Assembly (NCBI GenBank): GCA_000492175.2
Contig: CP097573.1
Location: 1,116,001 to 1,180,000 of the forward strand
Reading direction: 5' to 3'
Length of the DNA stretch: 64,000 nt
Origin: Firmicutes bacterium ASF500
GTDB taxonomy: Bacteria > Bacillota > Clostridia > Oscillospirales > Oscillospiraceae
Shown: piece after piece, positions 7,550 through 18,165 of the stretch
Position numbering within the stretch: the stretch's first letter is position 1
Layout: each line of letters begins with the position of its first letter
Notes under the pieces: generated by a model
Databases searched by the model: none
Told to the model about the DNA's origin: nothing
The model's input: only the letters and a program-made list of their open reading frames with translations
Program-made: the position numbers and the translations under genes

Positions 7550-8800
7550 TTAAAACAGAGCGTTAAATTCCTTCACGATGTCGGCGCAGTTCTCATGGAC
7601 GACCATCATCACATAGTTGCCGTTGGAGACGATGCGGGAGTTGTTCTGCCACTGCTCGGTGGGGCCGGGGTACCACGCGCCGCCGGGGCCGTTGCCGTCG
7701 CCCACCATGTAGTCGATACGGGCCTGGAAGACAGCCTTGACGGTGTCCACATCCTTGCTGTCCTTCACCTGGACCAGACCGAACTCGCCGTTGTTCATGG
7801 ACATAAAGGTGACATAGACCAGCATTTGCTCGGTGCTGACGCCGGTGAGGCCTGCGTACATCTGGTCCAGAATGCCGCTGTCGGCCAGCTCCAGCATACC
7901 GAACTCATACTTGCCGGTGATGGTGCTGTAGAAGGCGGACAGGTCCACATTCTTGGAGGGCTTGCTGGAGCCGCCGTCGGACCAGGAGCAGGTGACGGGC
8001 ACGGTGGCGGTGGCGTCGCCGCAGGTAATGGTGATGATCGCGCTGCCGGGGGCCACGGCGGTAACGGCGCCGTCGTTGGACACGATGGCCACCTGGGTGT
8101 TGTCAGAGCTGTAGGAGAGCTTCTGGCTGGACTTGGGCTCCACGGTGCAGGTGATCCGGGAGGTGGCGCCGGCGGTGGTCAGGGTGATAGACGCGGGCTT
8201 CGGGGTGATCTTGGTGGCGGCAGTCTCCTCCTCCCAGTCACACTCCACGGAAACGAGGACGGACTCAGCGCCGTCGCACTTCGCCGTAATGCCCGCCTTG
8301 CCGGGGGCCACGGCGGTGATTACGCCCTTGCTGTTCACGGTGGCGACCTTCTCGTCGCTGGAGGTAAAGGTGACCTTGGCGTCAGTCTTGGGCTCGATGG
8401 TGTAGCGGAGGTTAAAGGTGGCCCCGGCCTTGGTCAGCTTCACAGAGGTCTTGTTCAGGGTGATGACAGGGCTGCCGGGCTTGGAGCTGTCCCCGGAGCC
8501 GCTGGAGCTGCCCGCGCCCTCGGAGGAGGAGGCGCTGCCTCCGGCGGAGCCGCTGGCACTGCCGTCAGGGGCAGAGGCGTCGGGAGTGGAAGCGTCGGGC
8601 ACAGAGCCGTCGGGGCTGGAGCCGTCCGGGTTGGACGCGTCAGGAATAGAAGCGTCAGGGGTGGAGCCGTCGGGCTGGCTGGAGCTGATGCCGGAGGAGG
8701 AGCTGCCAGGGTTGGAGGAGGCGCTCCCCCCGCCGCTGCAGGCGGCCAGGGACAGAATCATCGCGGCAGAGAGCACCGCTGCAAAAATACGTCTTTTCAT
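7550..8800 (-). CDS. Lipoprotein with two Ig-like (BIG2) domains and DUF4358-like C-terminus
   Basis: Predicted surface lipoprotein of 416 residues. The start at 8800 gives a clean lipoprotein signal ending in a lipobox LAAC with C21 as the lipidated residue, and AAGGAG upstream. Next is a low-complexity Ser/Pro/Asp linker made of repeated PDAS/PDGS units (about residues 25-110). Two bacterial Ig-like 2 repeats follow (each with a VATVNSKGVITAVAPG-type core). The C-terminal 120 residues resemble DUF4358 (MSMNNGEFGLVQVKDSKDVD, then VSNGNYVMMVVHE). The role is unknown; BIG2 domains usually mediate adhesion or act as spacers. The linker resembles wall-spanning spacers. Confidence 0.85.
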   Translation of the reverse strand: MKRRIFAAVLSAAMILSLAACSGGGSASSNPGSSSSGISSSQPDGSTPDASIPDASNPDGSSPDGSVPDASTPDASAPDGSASGSAGGSASSSEGAGSSSGSGDSSKPGSPVITLNKTSVKLTKAGATFNLRYTIEPKTDAKVTFTSSDEKVATVNSKGVITAVAPGKAGITAKCDGAESVLVSVECDWEEETAATKITPKPASITLTTAGATSRITCTVEPKSSQKLSYSSDNTQVAIVSNDGAVTAVAPGSAIITITCGDATATVPVTCSWSDGGSSKPSKNVDLSAFYSTITGKYEFGMLELADSGILDQMYAGLTGVSTEQMLVYVTFMSMNNGEFGLVQVKDSKDVDTVKAVFQARIDYMVGDGNGPGGAWYPGPTEQWQNNSRIVSNGNYVMMVVHENCADIVKEFNALF

Positions 8801-8942
8801 ACTAAGTAAACTCCTTTTCTGTTGGGGTTTTATCAGACCCTTTTTTCGGGTTCTGTGGGCTTTGACGACGGCGGAGCAAAAAGGTTCCCACATCCCCTGA
8901 AAATTTTTTCGAGGGCTATGATATCCCCACTCCCCCGCTCTG

Positions 8943-9473
8943 TCAAGCCCCAGCCAGCAGCGTCAGAGCCTCCTCTATGGGGACGCACCGGGCGTACCGG
9001 CCGGGCCACACGTATTCGTTAAAGAAGCGCCAGGCCATCCCCTGGTCCAGATAGGCGTTGTCAAAGGTGGAGTTGGTCCCCTCGGGCACGATCATCTCAT
9101 AGCCCAGGTCGAAACCGCTCTTAATGGTGGCGTCGATGCAGAAATCGGTCTGGAGGCCCACCACCATCAGCCGCTTCTCCCCCTTCTCCGCCAGATAGGC
9201 GGACAGTCCCACCGAGGGGTGGAGGGCGCTGTTCACCCGCTTGTCATAGACCCGCTCCCCCTCCAGAGGGGCGAACTCCTCAAAGATCTGGAACTCGTCG
9301 TCCCCCACCGAGAAGCCGGTGCCGGGGCCGTCGTCGTGGCGGACATAGATCACCTCCACGCCCTCCTCCCTGGCCCGGGCGATCAGCGCCTTGATGTTGG
9401 CCCGCAGGGTCTCAAAGTTGTAGAGGCGGCTGTCGGTAATGCCCTTCTGGGTGTCGATTACCAGTAATGTCAT
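8943..9473 (-). CDS. Isochorismatase-family cysteine hydrolase
   Basis: 176-residue alpha/beta hydrolase of the isochorismatase/nicotinamidase superfamily. The catalytic triad is visible: D7 (VIDTQKG), K78 (YDKRVNS) and C112 (LQTDFCIDAT), with the characteristic cis-peptide region before the cysteine. Such enzymes hydrolyse amide or ester bonds of small metabolites; the substrate here is not predictable. It stands alone, divergent from the Leu T-box operon, with a weak GGGGG site before ATG. Confidence 0.9.
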   Translation of the reverse strand: MTLLVIDTQKGITDSRLYNFETLRANIKALIARAREEGVEVIYVRHDDGPGTGFSVGDDEFQIFEEFAPLEGERVYDKRVNSALHPSVGLSAYLAEKGEKRLMVVGLQTDFCIDATIKSGFDLGYEMIVPEGTNSTFDNAYLDQGMAWRFFNEYVWPGRYARCVPIEEALTLLAGA

Positions 9474-9525
9474 GGGATGGTACCCCCTTATTTCGTTTTT
9501 CCTATCTTATCACGAAATTTTCCTC

Positions 9526-9554
9526 TTGACAAGCGGGGGGTTATCCGTTAAAAT
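9526..9554 (+). promoter_or_regulatory. Sigma-A promoter of the Leu T-box operon
   Basis: TTGACA (9526-9531), 17 bp, TAAAAT (9549-9554). Transcription would start near 9561, at the 5' edge of the T-box leader. Confidence 0.9.
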
Positions 9555-9561
9555 ACCCAAC

Positions 9562-9823
9562 AAGTAAATGCGATGAAGGGGAAAAAGACAGCTTCCTTCC
9601 AGTCAGAGAGCCGGCGGGCGGTGCGAGCCGGTGTGGGGCGGGCTGTGGATAACTGGCCCCCGAGCAGTCCGCCTGAAGGCTCAGTAGGGCGGGACGTGCG
9701 GCCCCGTTACCGGCCAGAGCCTTGCTGGAGGCTGTGAGGGCGGATGGGCGACCATTCGCTGAACCAGGGTGGTACCGCGTAGTATGTTACGCCCCTGACT
9801 TGAAAAAGTCGGGGGCGTTTTTC
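9562..9823 (+). promoter_or_regulatory. T-box riboswitch, leucine specific (CTG specifier)
   Basis: tRNA-sensing leader controlling premature termination. It shows the stem I distal motif (AGAGAGCCGG, then GGTGCGAGCCGGT), the T-box bulge AGGGTGGTACCGCG at 9766-9779 and a terminator stem (ACGCCCC..GGGGGCGT, T5) at 9789-9823. By aligning the specifier loop with the Thr T-box in this window (codon, six bases, GAGC) the specifier codon falls on CTG at 9653-9655, meaning leucine. That agrees with leuA being downstream. Uncharged tRNA-Leu should allow read-through into both genes. Confidence 0.92.
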
Positions 9824-9852
9824 TGTTCCCCGAGGGGGGAAGGGAGGCCGGA

Positions 9853-10467
9853 ATGCTAAAAAATCGCATGGTAGACCAGCCCTATGGGACCTACAGCGTC
9901 TACTCCGCCCTGAAAACGGGACTGTGCGTCACCTGCCCCCGCTGCGACGGGATGGGCCTGGTCTCCTACCGGGATGGACAGTACCGCTTCCAGTGCGCCG
10001 CCTGCGGCCACGCCCGGGCAAAGCAACTGAGCGGCTACCGCTTCCGGGTGCAAAACCTGTGCCAGTCCTGCGGCCGGTACTACAATGTCCCCATCCATGA
10101 CCCACGCCGGCAGACCTTCCCCGTACTCCGGGTACCCTGCCCCTACTGCGGCTTTGTGATGCCGGGAAGGGTGGAAAAAACCGGGCAGGCGGTGTGGTAC
10201 GGCGGAGACGGCGTGCTCCTGAGGGGCCAGGACCCCATTTTCGGCTTTGACCTGTGGTTTCTGACCAGCTTCGACGGCAAGCCGGTCTGGGCCCTGAACC
10301 GGGAGCACCTGGCCTATCTCATCGGTTACCTCAGCGCCCGCCTGCGGCAAAAGCCGCCGGACAACCCCGGCCTGCGAACTCAGGCCGACATGCTGCCAGC
10401 CTTTATGAAAACGGCAAAAAATCGGGAGCGGTTGGTCAGGCGGCTGACGGAGCTGCAAAAAAAGTGA
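9853..10467 (+). CDS. Double zinc-ribbon protein of unknown function, first gene of Leu T-box operon
   Basis: 204 residues with four CxxC knuckles in the N-terminal half (CPRC, CAAC, CQSC, CPYC), forming two zinc ribbons around residues 29-110, followed by a C-terminal part rich in aromatic and basic residues (WALNREHLAYLIGYLSARLR). I recognise no named function. It starts 30 bp after the T-box terminator and ends 38 bp before leuA, so it should be induced by leucine starvation together with leuA. It could be a nucleic-acid or tRNA-related factor; this is inference. The ATG has GGGAGG five bases upstream. Confidence 0.85.
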   Translation: MLKNRMVDQPYGTYSVYSALKTGLCVTCPRCDGMGLVSYRDGQYRFQCAACGHARAKQLSGYRFRVQNLCQSCGRYYNVPIHDPRRQTFPVLRVPCPYCGFVMPGRVEKTGQAVWYGGDGVLLRGQDPIFGFDLWFLTSFDGKPVWALNREHLAYLIGYLSARLRQKPPDNPGLRTQADMLPAFMKTAKNRERLVRRLTELQKK

Positions 10468-10505
10468 TTGTAATATTATTGTAATATTGAAGGAGGACAC
10501 ACAAA

Positions 10506-12191
10506 ATGAAGCCCGGATATGAAAAGTATATTCCCTTTATACCCCAGCCCATCAAGGGCCGCACCTGGCCCGACCGGGTGATTACCAAGGCCCCCACCTG
10601 GTGCTCCGTGGACCTGCGGGACGGCAACCAGGCCCTGGTGGACCCCATGAATCTGGCTGAAAAGCTGGAATACTTCCACACCCTCGTCGATATCGGGGTG
10701 AAGGAGATTGAGATCGGCTTCCCCTCCGCCAGCGAGACGGAGTATGAGATTTGCCGGGAGCTCATCGAGGGAGGCCACATCCCTGACGACGTGACCATCC
10801 AGGTGCTGGTCCAGGCCCGGGAGCACCTGATTAAAAAGACCTTCGAGGCCATCCAGGGGGCCAAGAACGTCATTCTCCATTTCTATAACTCCACCTCCAC
10901 CCTCCAGCGGAAGGTGGTCTTCCACATGGACTGCGACGGCATCACCAAAATCGCCACCGATGCCGCCGACCTGATCTATGAGATGTCCCAGCCCATGATT
11001 GAATCCGGTATGAATCTCCGCTTTGAATACTCTCCGGAGTCGTTTATGGGCACCGAGATGGACTACGCCGTGGAAATTTGCCAGGCCGTCCTGGACCACC
11101 TCCACGCCACGCCGGAGAACAAGGTCATTTTGAACCTGCCCACCACCGTGGAGAACTGTATGCCCAACCAGTTCGCCGATATGCTGGAGTACTTCTGCCG
11201 CAAGATTCCCGGGCGGGACAGCGCCATTATCTCCCTCCACCCTCACAATGACCGGGGCTGCGGGGTCGCCACCACCGAGATGGGCCTGCTGGCCGGGGCC
11301 GACCGGGTGGAGGCCACCCTATTCGGCAACGGCGAGCGCACCGGCAACGTGGACATGGTCACCTTGGCTATGAACATGTACACCCAGGGTGTGGACCCGG
11401 AGCTGGACTTCTCCAACATCAACAAAATCAAAGAGATGTTTGAGCGGTGCACCAAGATGCCCGTGGGCGACCGCCAGCCCTACGTGGGCAAGCTGGTCTT
11501 TACCGCCTTCTCGGGCAGTCACCAGGACGCCATCAACAAGGGCGTGCAGTATATGAAGTCCTCCGGGACCGAGTACTGGGAGATCCCCTATCTGCCCATC
11601 GACCCCGCCGACGTGGGCCGGGAATACGAGCCCATCATCCGCATCAACTCCCAGTCGGGCAAGGGGGGCGCAGCCTATATTATGGAGCACGACTTCGGCT
11701 TCGATCTGCCCAAGTCCATGCACCCGGAATTCGGCCACATCGTTCAGGTGGAGACCGACAAGGTGGGCAAGGAGATCGCCCCCGAGCGCATCCTGGAGCT
11801 GTTCCGCCAAGAGTACGTGGACGTAAAGGAGCCCTATCACCTGCTCAAGCACGCCTTCCAGGAGACGGTGGACGGCGAGGGCCACTCCCACGTGGCCTTC
11901 GCGGGCACCCTGCGGCACACCGACACGGTATTTGAGGTGTCCGGCGAGGGCAACGGCCCCATCGACGCCTTCTTCAACGCCATCAAGGACGAGAAAATGT
12001 CCCACTTCACCTTCCTGGACTACGCCTCCCACGCCATTACTGACGGCTCTGACTCCCAGGGCGTGGCCTACATCCTCCTTCAGGACAAGCGCACCGGCAA
12101 GCAGTACTGGGGCGTGGGCCTCAGCCACAACATCAACCTGGCCCCCCTCCGGGCCATCCTGTCCGCCGTCAACCGGGCAAAGAAAGCATAA
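10506..12191 (+). CDS. leuA: 2-isopropylmalate synthase
   Basis: First committed enzyme of leucine synthesis: condenses acetyl-CoA with 2-ketoisovalerate. 561 residues, the longer LeuA type (yeast/actinobacterial-like), with the TIM-barrel start WCSVDLRDGNQALVDPM, the metal-binding HPHNDRG motif, a flexible linker and a C-terminal LeuA dimerisation/feedback domain (from about residue 430). AGGAGG lies nine bases before the ATG. Controlled by the Leu T-box through the upstream zinc-ribbon gene. Followed by a perfect terminator hairpin. Confidence 0.96.
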   Translation: MKPGYEKYIPFIPQPIKGRTWPDRVITKAPTWCSVDLRDGNQALVDPMNLAEKLEYFHTLVDIGVKEIEIGFPSASETEYEICRELIEGGHIPDDVTIQVLVQAREHLIKKTFEAIQGAKNVILHFYNSTSTLQRKVVFHMDCDGITKIATDAADLIYEMSQPMIESGMNLRFEYSPESFMGTEMDYAVEICQAVLDHLHATPENKVILNLPTTVENCMPNQFADMLEYFCRKIPGRDSAIISLHPHNDRGCGVATTEMGLLAGADRVEATLFGNGERTGNVDMVTLAMNMYTQGVDPELDFSNINKIKEMFERCTKMPVGDRQPYVGKLVFTAFSGSHQDAINKGVQYMKSSGTEYWEIPYLPIDPADVGREYEPIIRINSQSGKGGAAYIMEHDFGFDLPKSMHPEFGHIVQVETDKVGKEIAPERILELFRQEYVDVKEPYHLLKHAFQETVDGEGHSHVAFAGTLRHTDTVFEVSGEGNGPIDAFFNAIKDEKMSHFTFLDYASHAITDGSDSQGVAYILLQDKRTGKQYWGVGLSHNINLAPLRAILSAVNRAKKA

Positions 12192-12202
12192 TAACAAACA
12201 CA

Positions 12203-12241
12203 GGACCGGACCTTGCTACAGGTCCGGTCCTATCCGTTTTC
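12203..12241 (+). terminator. Terminator of leuA overlapping the end of the convergent gene
   Basis: AGGACCGGACC / GGTCCGGTCCT stem then TATCCGTTTT. The last codons and stop of the convergent 77-residue gene lie inside the stem, so it can serve both directions. Confidence 0.85.
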
Positions 12242-12449
12242 GCAGTCCTTGCAGGTCCATAGCGTGTTGGGAGAGATACCCGCACAGGCGGCGGAAAACG
12301 TATGGGAAACAGTCTGCTCGTTCACCGCTTGTGAACTCCCCGCCGCTGAACAAGTACAGAGACAATGCGTCCAGCAGGAAAGCATCCTCTAAAATGTCTT
12401 GACAGGTTTCGTCAAAATTATCTAACCAGCCGGCTTTTTTGATTACCAT
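12216..12449 (-). CDS. 77-residue protein of unknown function, divergent from an XRE regulator
   Basis: Small protein starting MVIKKAGWLDNF, no recognised domain, mixed acidic/hydrophobic helices and no membrane segment. The ATG at 12449 has GGAGG eight bases upstream and a textbook promoter (TTGACA-17-TATAAT) at 12481-12509 on the minus strand, so it is very likely expressed. Its partner across a 123 bp gap is a 64-residue XRE repressor whose likely operators overlap both promoters. A toxin-antitoxin-like or immunity role is possible but unproven. Confidence 0.65.
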   Translation of the reverse strand: MVIKKAGWLDNFDETCQDILEDAFLLDALSLYLFSGGEFTSGERADCFPYVFRRLCGYLSQHAMDLQGLRKRIGPDL

Positions 12450-12480
12450 ATGAATTACCTCCACGGTAGAGCTATTGGCT

Positions 12481-12565
12481 ATTATAGCTTATAGCTCTTA
12501 CTTTGTCAAGAGCTATAAGCTCTTATTTTCAAATGTATAGCCCTCAGCTATAATATAGCTGAGGG
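12481..12565. promoter_or_regulatory. Divergent promoters with perfect palindromic operators
   Basis: Minus promoter: TTGACA (12504-12509), 17 bp, TATAAT (12481-12486). Plus promoter: TTTTCA (12526-12531), 17 bp, TATAAT (12549-12554). Two perfect palindromes: a 7-3-7 repeat at 12508-12524 (AAGAGCT/AGCTCTT) touching the minus -35, and a 12-1-12 repeat at 12541-12565 (CCCTCAGCTATA arms) covering the plus -10 and the start of the xre ribosome-binding region. Both share the half-site AGCTATA/TATAGCT. They are probably bound by the adjacent XRE protein, giving autoregulation. Confidence 0.8.
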
Positions 12566-12572
12566 TGATGTT

Positions 12573-12767
12573 ATGGAAAATTATCGGCTTATCTTGAAGC
12601 AAAAGCGGGAGCGGCTTGGACTGAGCCAGCACAAGCTGGCGGCTCAGTTGGGTATCACGCAGACATTTCTCAGCGAGATCGAACGGGGCAGAAAAAACCC
12701 GTCTCTGGAGCAGTTTTTCCGCATCTGCGAGGCGCTGGAGATCAAAGTATTCCCCGATGAGATGTGA
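12573..12767 (+). CDS. XRE-family helix-turn-helix regulator, 64 residues
   Basis: Stand-alone Cro/C1-type DNA-binding protein: HTH from about residue 8 to 60, with QHKLAAQLGITQTFLSEIER as helices 2-3. No sensing domain. It probably represses itself and the divergent 77-residue gene through the palindromes just upstream, one of which overlaps its own -10 and ribosome-binding region. Such short XRE proteins are common as antitoxins or element regulators. Convergent neighbours none; the Thr T-box promoter begins 22 bp after its stop. Confidence 0.9.
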   Translation: MENYRLILKQKRERLGLSQHKLAAQLGITQTFLSEIERGRKNPSLEQFFRICEALEIKVFPDEM

Positions 12768-12789
12768 TAAACAGCAGAAAAAATCCCTC

Positions 12790-12818
12790 TTGACATCTTC
12801 CCGGGCGGGTGATATAGT
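12790..12818 (+). promoter_or_regulatory. Sigma-A promoter of the Thr T-box/thrS transcript
   Basis: TTGACA (12790-12795), 17 bp, TATAGT (12813-12818). It lies just upstream of the thrS T-box leader. Confidence 0.9.
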
Positions 12819-12824
12819 AGCCCT

Positions 12825-13063
12825 GTCAAAGTGGCTTTGACGGAGAAGAGGCCCGCGAAAGCACTCAGAGAGGGACGCCCCGCGCTGAAAGCGTCCTGTG
12901 CGGCGGCGGACCGGTACCACTCCGGAGCCGCCCGGGAGGACCGGGCCAGGCGCGCCTGTTACAGCGCTCACAAGCGGCGGTCCTATGGACCGCAAGCAGG
13001 GTGGAACCGTGGGATGTTACCGTCTCACCCCTGAATTTTCTCAGGGGTGAGGCGTTTTGTTTT
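12825..13063 (+). promoter_or_regulatory. T-box riboswitch, threonine specific (ACC specifier)
   Basis: Leader with stem I, specifier codon ACC (Thr) at 12916-12918 followed by ACTCCGGAGC, T-box motif AGGGTGGAACCGTG at 12998-13011 and a terminator stem (CGTCTCACCCCTGA / TCAGGGGTGAGGCG, then TTTTGTTTT) at about 13021-13063. Uncharged tRNA-Thr should prevent termination and raise thrS expression. Confidence 0.94.
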
Positions 13064-13088
13064 GCCCCGAAATTTCCCGGTGTCCCTT

Positions 13089-13170
13089 TGTAGGGCGCGA
13101 CGACCCCGGCGCGCCGTCCAGAGGGCTCCTGTTCCCAACAGAGCGGCGGGCCGAGTCGTCCCGCCCTACA
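13089..13170. repeat. Dispersed palindromic repeat, family A, copy 2
   Basis: 82 bp, begins TGTAGGGCGCGACGACC, ends GTCGTCCCGCCCTACA. It sits inside the thrS 5' untranslated region, between the T-box terminator and the ribosome-binding site, so it is transcribed on read-through and forms a long hairpin ahead of AAGGAGG. Confidence 0.85.
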
Positions 13171-13187
13171 ACAAGGAGGTCATCAAA

Positions 13188-14945
13188 ATGTCCGAAGAAA
13201 ACCTGTACACCTTTGAAAACGAGGAATACCGCAAGACCTATTGGCACACCTGCTCCCATGCGCTAGCCCAGGCCATGAAGCGGCTCCACCCCGAGGTAAA
13301 GCTTGCCATCGGCCCCAGCATCGACAACGGCTTCTATTACGACTTCGACACCCCGGAGCCCTTCACCGAGGGCCAGCTGGCCGAGCTGGAAGCCGAGATG
13401 CGGAAAATCTGCAAGGAGAAGCTGAAACTGGAGCGGTTTGAGCTGCCCCGGGCGGAGGCCATCCAATTCATGGAGGAGAAGGGTGAGCCCTTCAAGGTGG
13501 AGCTGATCAACGACCTGCCCGAGGACGCGGTCATCTCCTTCTACAAGCAGGGGGAATTCACCGACCTGTGCGCCGGTCCCCATCTGGACTCCACCGGGCG
13601 GATCAAGGGCAACGCCATCAAGCTCACCGCCTGCAATGCCGCCTACTGGCGGGGCGACTCCAATCGTGAGACCCTCCAGCGCATCTACGGTGTGGCCTTC
13701 CCCAAGAAGGACGAGCTGGACGAGTACCTTGCCAAGATCGAGGAGGCCAAGAAGCGGGACCACCGCCGTCTGGGCAAGGAGCTGGGCCTGTTTATGCTCC
13801 GGGACGAGGGCCCCGGCTTCCCCTTCTTCCTGCCCAAGGGCATGACCCTGAAAAACACCCTCCTGGACTACTGGCGGAAGGTCCACAAGAAATATGGCTA
13901 CGTGGAGATCTCCACCCCCATCATGCTCAACCGCCAGCTGTGGGAGCAGTCCGGCCACTGGGACCACTACAAGAACAACATGTACACCACCGTCATCGAC
14001 GAGGTGGACTTCGCGGTGAAACCCATGAACTGCCCCGGCGGCATGCTGGTCTACGCCAGCGAGCCCCACTCCTACCGAGAGCTGCCCCTGCGGGTGGGAG
14101 AGATCGGTCTGGTCCACCGCCACGAGCTGTCCGGGGCCCTCCACGGCCTGTTCCGGGTGCGCTGCTTCAGCCAGGACGACGCCCACGTCTTCATGACCCG
14201 GGAGCAGATGCAGGACGTGATTCAGGAGACGGTACGCCTCTTCGACGAGGTCTATAACGTCTTTGGCCTGAGCTACACCATCGAGCTGTCTACTATGCCC
14301 GAGGACCACATCGGCACCGTGGAGGAGTGGGAGCGGAATCAGGACATCCTCAAGGCCGCCATCACCGCCATGGGCAAGGACTTCGTGGTCAACGAGGGGG
14401 ACGGAGCCTTCTACGGGCCCAAGCTGGACTTCCACCTGGCCGACTCCCTGGGCCGGACCTGGCAGTGCGGCACCATCCAGCTGGACAGCCAGCTGCCCGA
14501 GCGGTTCGAGCTGGAGTACACCGGCGAGGACGGCCAGAAGCACCGCCCCGTCATGATTCACCGGGTGGTGCTGGGCTCCATCGAGCGGTTCATCGGCGTG
14601 ATTACCGAGCACTTCGCCGGGGCCTTCCCCGCCTGGCTGGCCCCCGTCCAGGTGAAGCTGCTGCCCGTCACCGACCGGGCCGGAGAGTACGCCGAAGAGG
14701 TCTCCAAAAAGCTGGACGCCCAGGGCTTCCGGGTGGAGGTGGACAGCCGCAACGAGAAGATCGGCAAGAAGATCCGGGAGGCCACCCTGGAGAAAATCCC
14801 CTATATGCTGGTCGTCGGCGACCGGGACATGGAGAACGGCACCGTCTCCGTCCGGCACCGCTCCGGCGAGGATCTGGGCGCTATGACCCTGGACCAGTTC
14901 GCCGCCCTTCTGGGGGATGAGGTCAAGGAAATGACCATCAAGTGA
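13188..14945 (+). CDS. thrS: Threonine--tRNA ligase, short form without TGS domain
   Basis: Charges tRNA-Thr. 585 residues against about 640 usual: the N-terminal TGS domain is missing and the protein starts directly at the editing domain (HTCSHALAQ with the HxxxH metal/editing motif; CAGPHLDSTG). The class II catalytic core has MNCPGGMLVY, the RHELSGALHGLFRVR motif and VVLGSIERF, followed by the anticodon-binding domain. The ATG at 13188 has AAGGAGG upstream; upstream in-frame sequence runs through the palindromic repeat and is not coding. Regulated by the Thr T-box. Confidence 0.96.
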   Translation: MSEENLYTFENEEYRKTYWHTCSHALAQAMKRLHPEVKLAIGPSIDNGFYYDFDTPEPFTEGQLAELEAEMRKICKEKLKLERFELPRAEAIQFMEEKGEPFKVELINDLPEDAVISFYKQGEFTDLCAGPHLDSTGRIKGNAIKLTACNAAYWRGDSNRETLQRIYGVAFPKKDELDEYLAKIEEAKKRDHRRLGKELGLFMLRDEGPGFPFFLPKGMTLKNTLLDYWRKVHKKYGYVEISTPIMLNRQLWEQSGHWDHYKNNMYTTVIDEVDFAVKPMNCPGGMLVYASEPHSYRELPLRVGEIGLVHRHELSGALHGLFRVRCFSQDDAHVFMTREQMQDVIQETVRLFDEVYNVFGLSYTIELSTMPEDHIGTVEEWERNQDILKAAITAMGKDFVVNEGDGAFYGPKLDFHLADSLGRTWQCGTIQLDSQLPERFELEYTGEDGQKHRPVMIHRVVLGSIERFIGVITEHFAGAFPAWLAPVQVKLLPVTDRAGEYAEEVSKKLDAQGFRVEVDSRNEKIGKKIREATLEKIPYMLVVGDRDMENGTVSVRHRSGEDLGAMTLDQFAALLGDEVKEMTIK

Positions 14946-14956
14946 GCAAATATACA

Positions 14957-15004
14957 AAAGCAGCCCCCGCGGACCAGCTTGGTCTGCGGGGGCTGTAGGT
15001 TTTA
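14957..15004. terminator. Bidirectional terminator between thrS and ppdK
   Basis: CAGCCCCCGCGGACC / GGTCTGCGGGGGCTG stem with A-rich left and T-rich right flank, serving both convergent genes. Confidence 0.85.
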
Positions 15005-15021
15005 TCTCTGTCGCTCAGCCA

Positions 15022-17652
<2,631 letters not shown>

Positions 17653-17872
17653 TGGAATCATTCCTTTCTTGCGTATACGGCAGATAGAGTAGCAAAATTT
17701 TCCGCTGTTTCTGTAATACCGTGCATAACATTATACAGACGCATGGGAAAGATTTCAAGTTTTTTTCTGAATTTATTTATAGAAAATCCCGACGAAATTT
17801 TGTTGAAAAAGGCGGGCGATGGAGGTATAATTAAAATGAGGGAATTTCTTCTCTGAGAGGAGGCCGGAGCAA

Positions 17873-18157
17873 ATGGCAGGCAAGCTGTGGCAGGCGCTGG
17901 GACTATACCTTCTGGCGGTAAATCTCGCCGCATTCGTCCTGATGGGTGTGGACAAGCGCAAAGCCCGCCGGGGCGCGTGGCGGATATCGGAGCGCACCCT
18001 GTTTCTCCCCGCCCTTCTGGGGGGCGCGCTGGGGGGCGTGCTGGGGATGCGGACCTTTCATCACAAGACCCGGCACTGGTATTTCCGCTGGGGCTTTCCT
18101 CTGCTCCTGGCTTTGCAGCTGGCCGGGCTGGGCTGGCTGGCTTTCCGCCTCTGTTGA
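17873..18157 (+). CDS. DUF1294 membrane protein
   Basis: 94-residue small membrane protein of the DUF1294 family. Helix 1 at about residues 7-25, then the family motif MGVDKRKARRGAWRISE, a second helix rich in glycine (LLGGALGGVLGM) and the RTFHHKTRHWYFRWGFP segment, and a last helix. Function is unknown. Starts with AGGAGG 9 bases upstream; convergent with the hydrolase gene. Confidence 0.9.
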   Translation: MAGKLWQALGLYLLAVNLAAFVLMGVDKRKARRGAWRISERTLFLPALLGGALGGVLGMRTFHHKTRHWYFRWGFPLLLALQLAGLGWLAFRLC

Positions 18158-18165
18158 CCGCCGGG

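Noticed and set aside
9681..9730. GTAGGGCGGGACG segment resembling the family A repeat end
   Set aside because: It lies inside the Leu T-box and has no matching second end; chance similarity in the leader structure.
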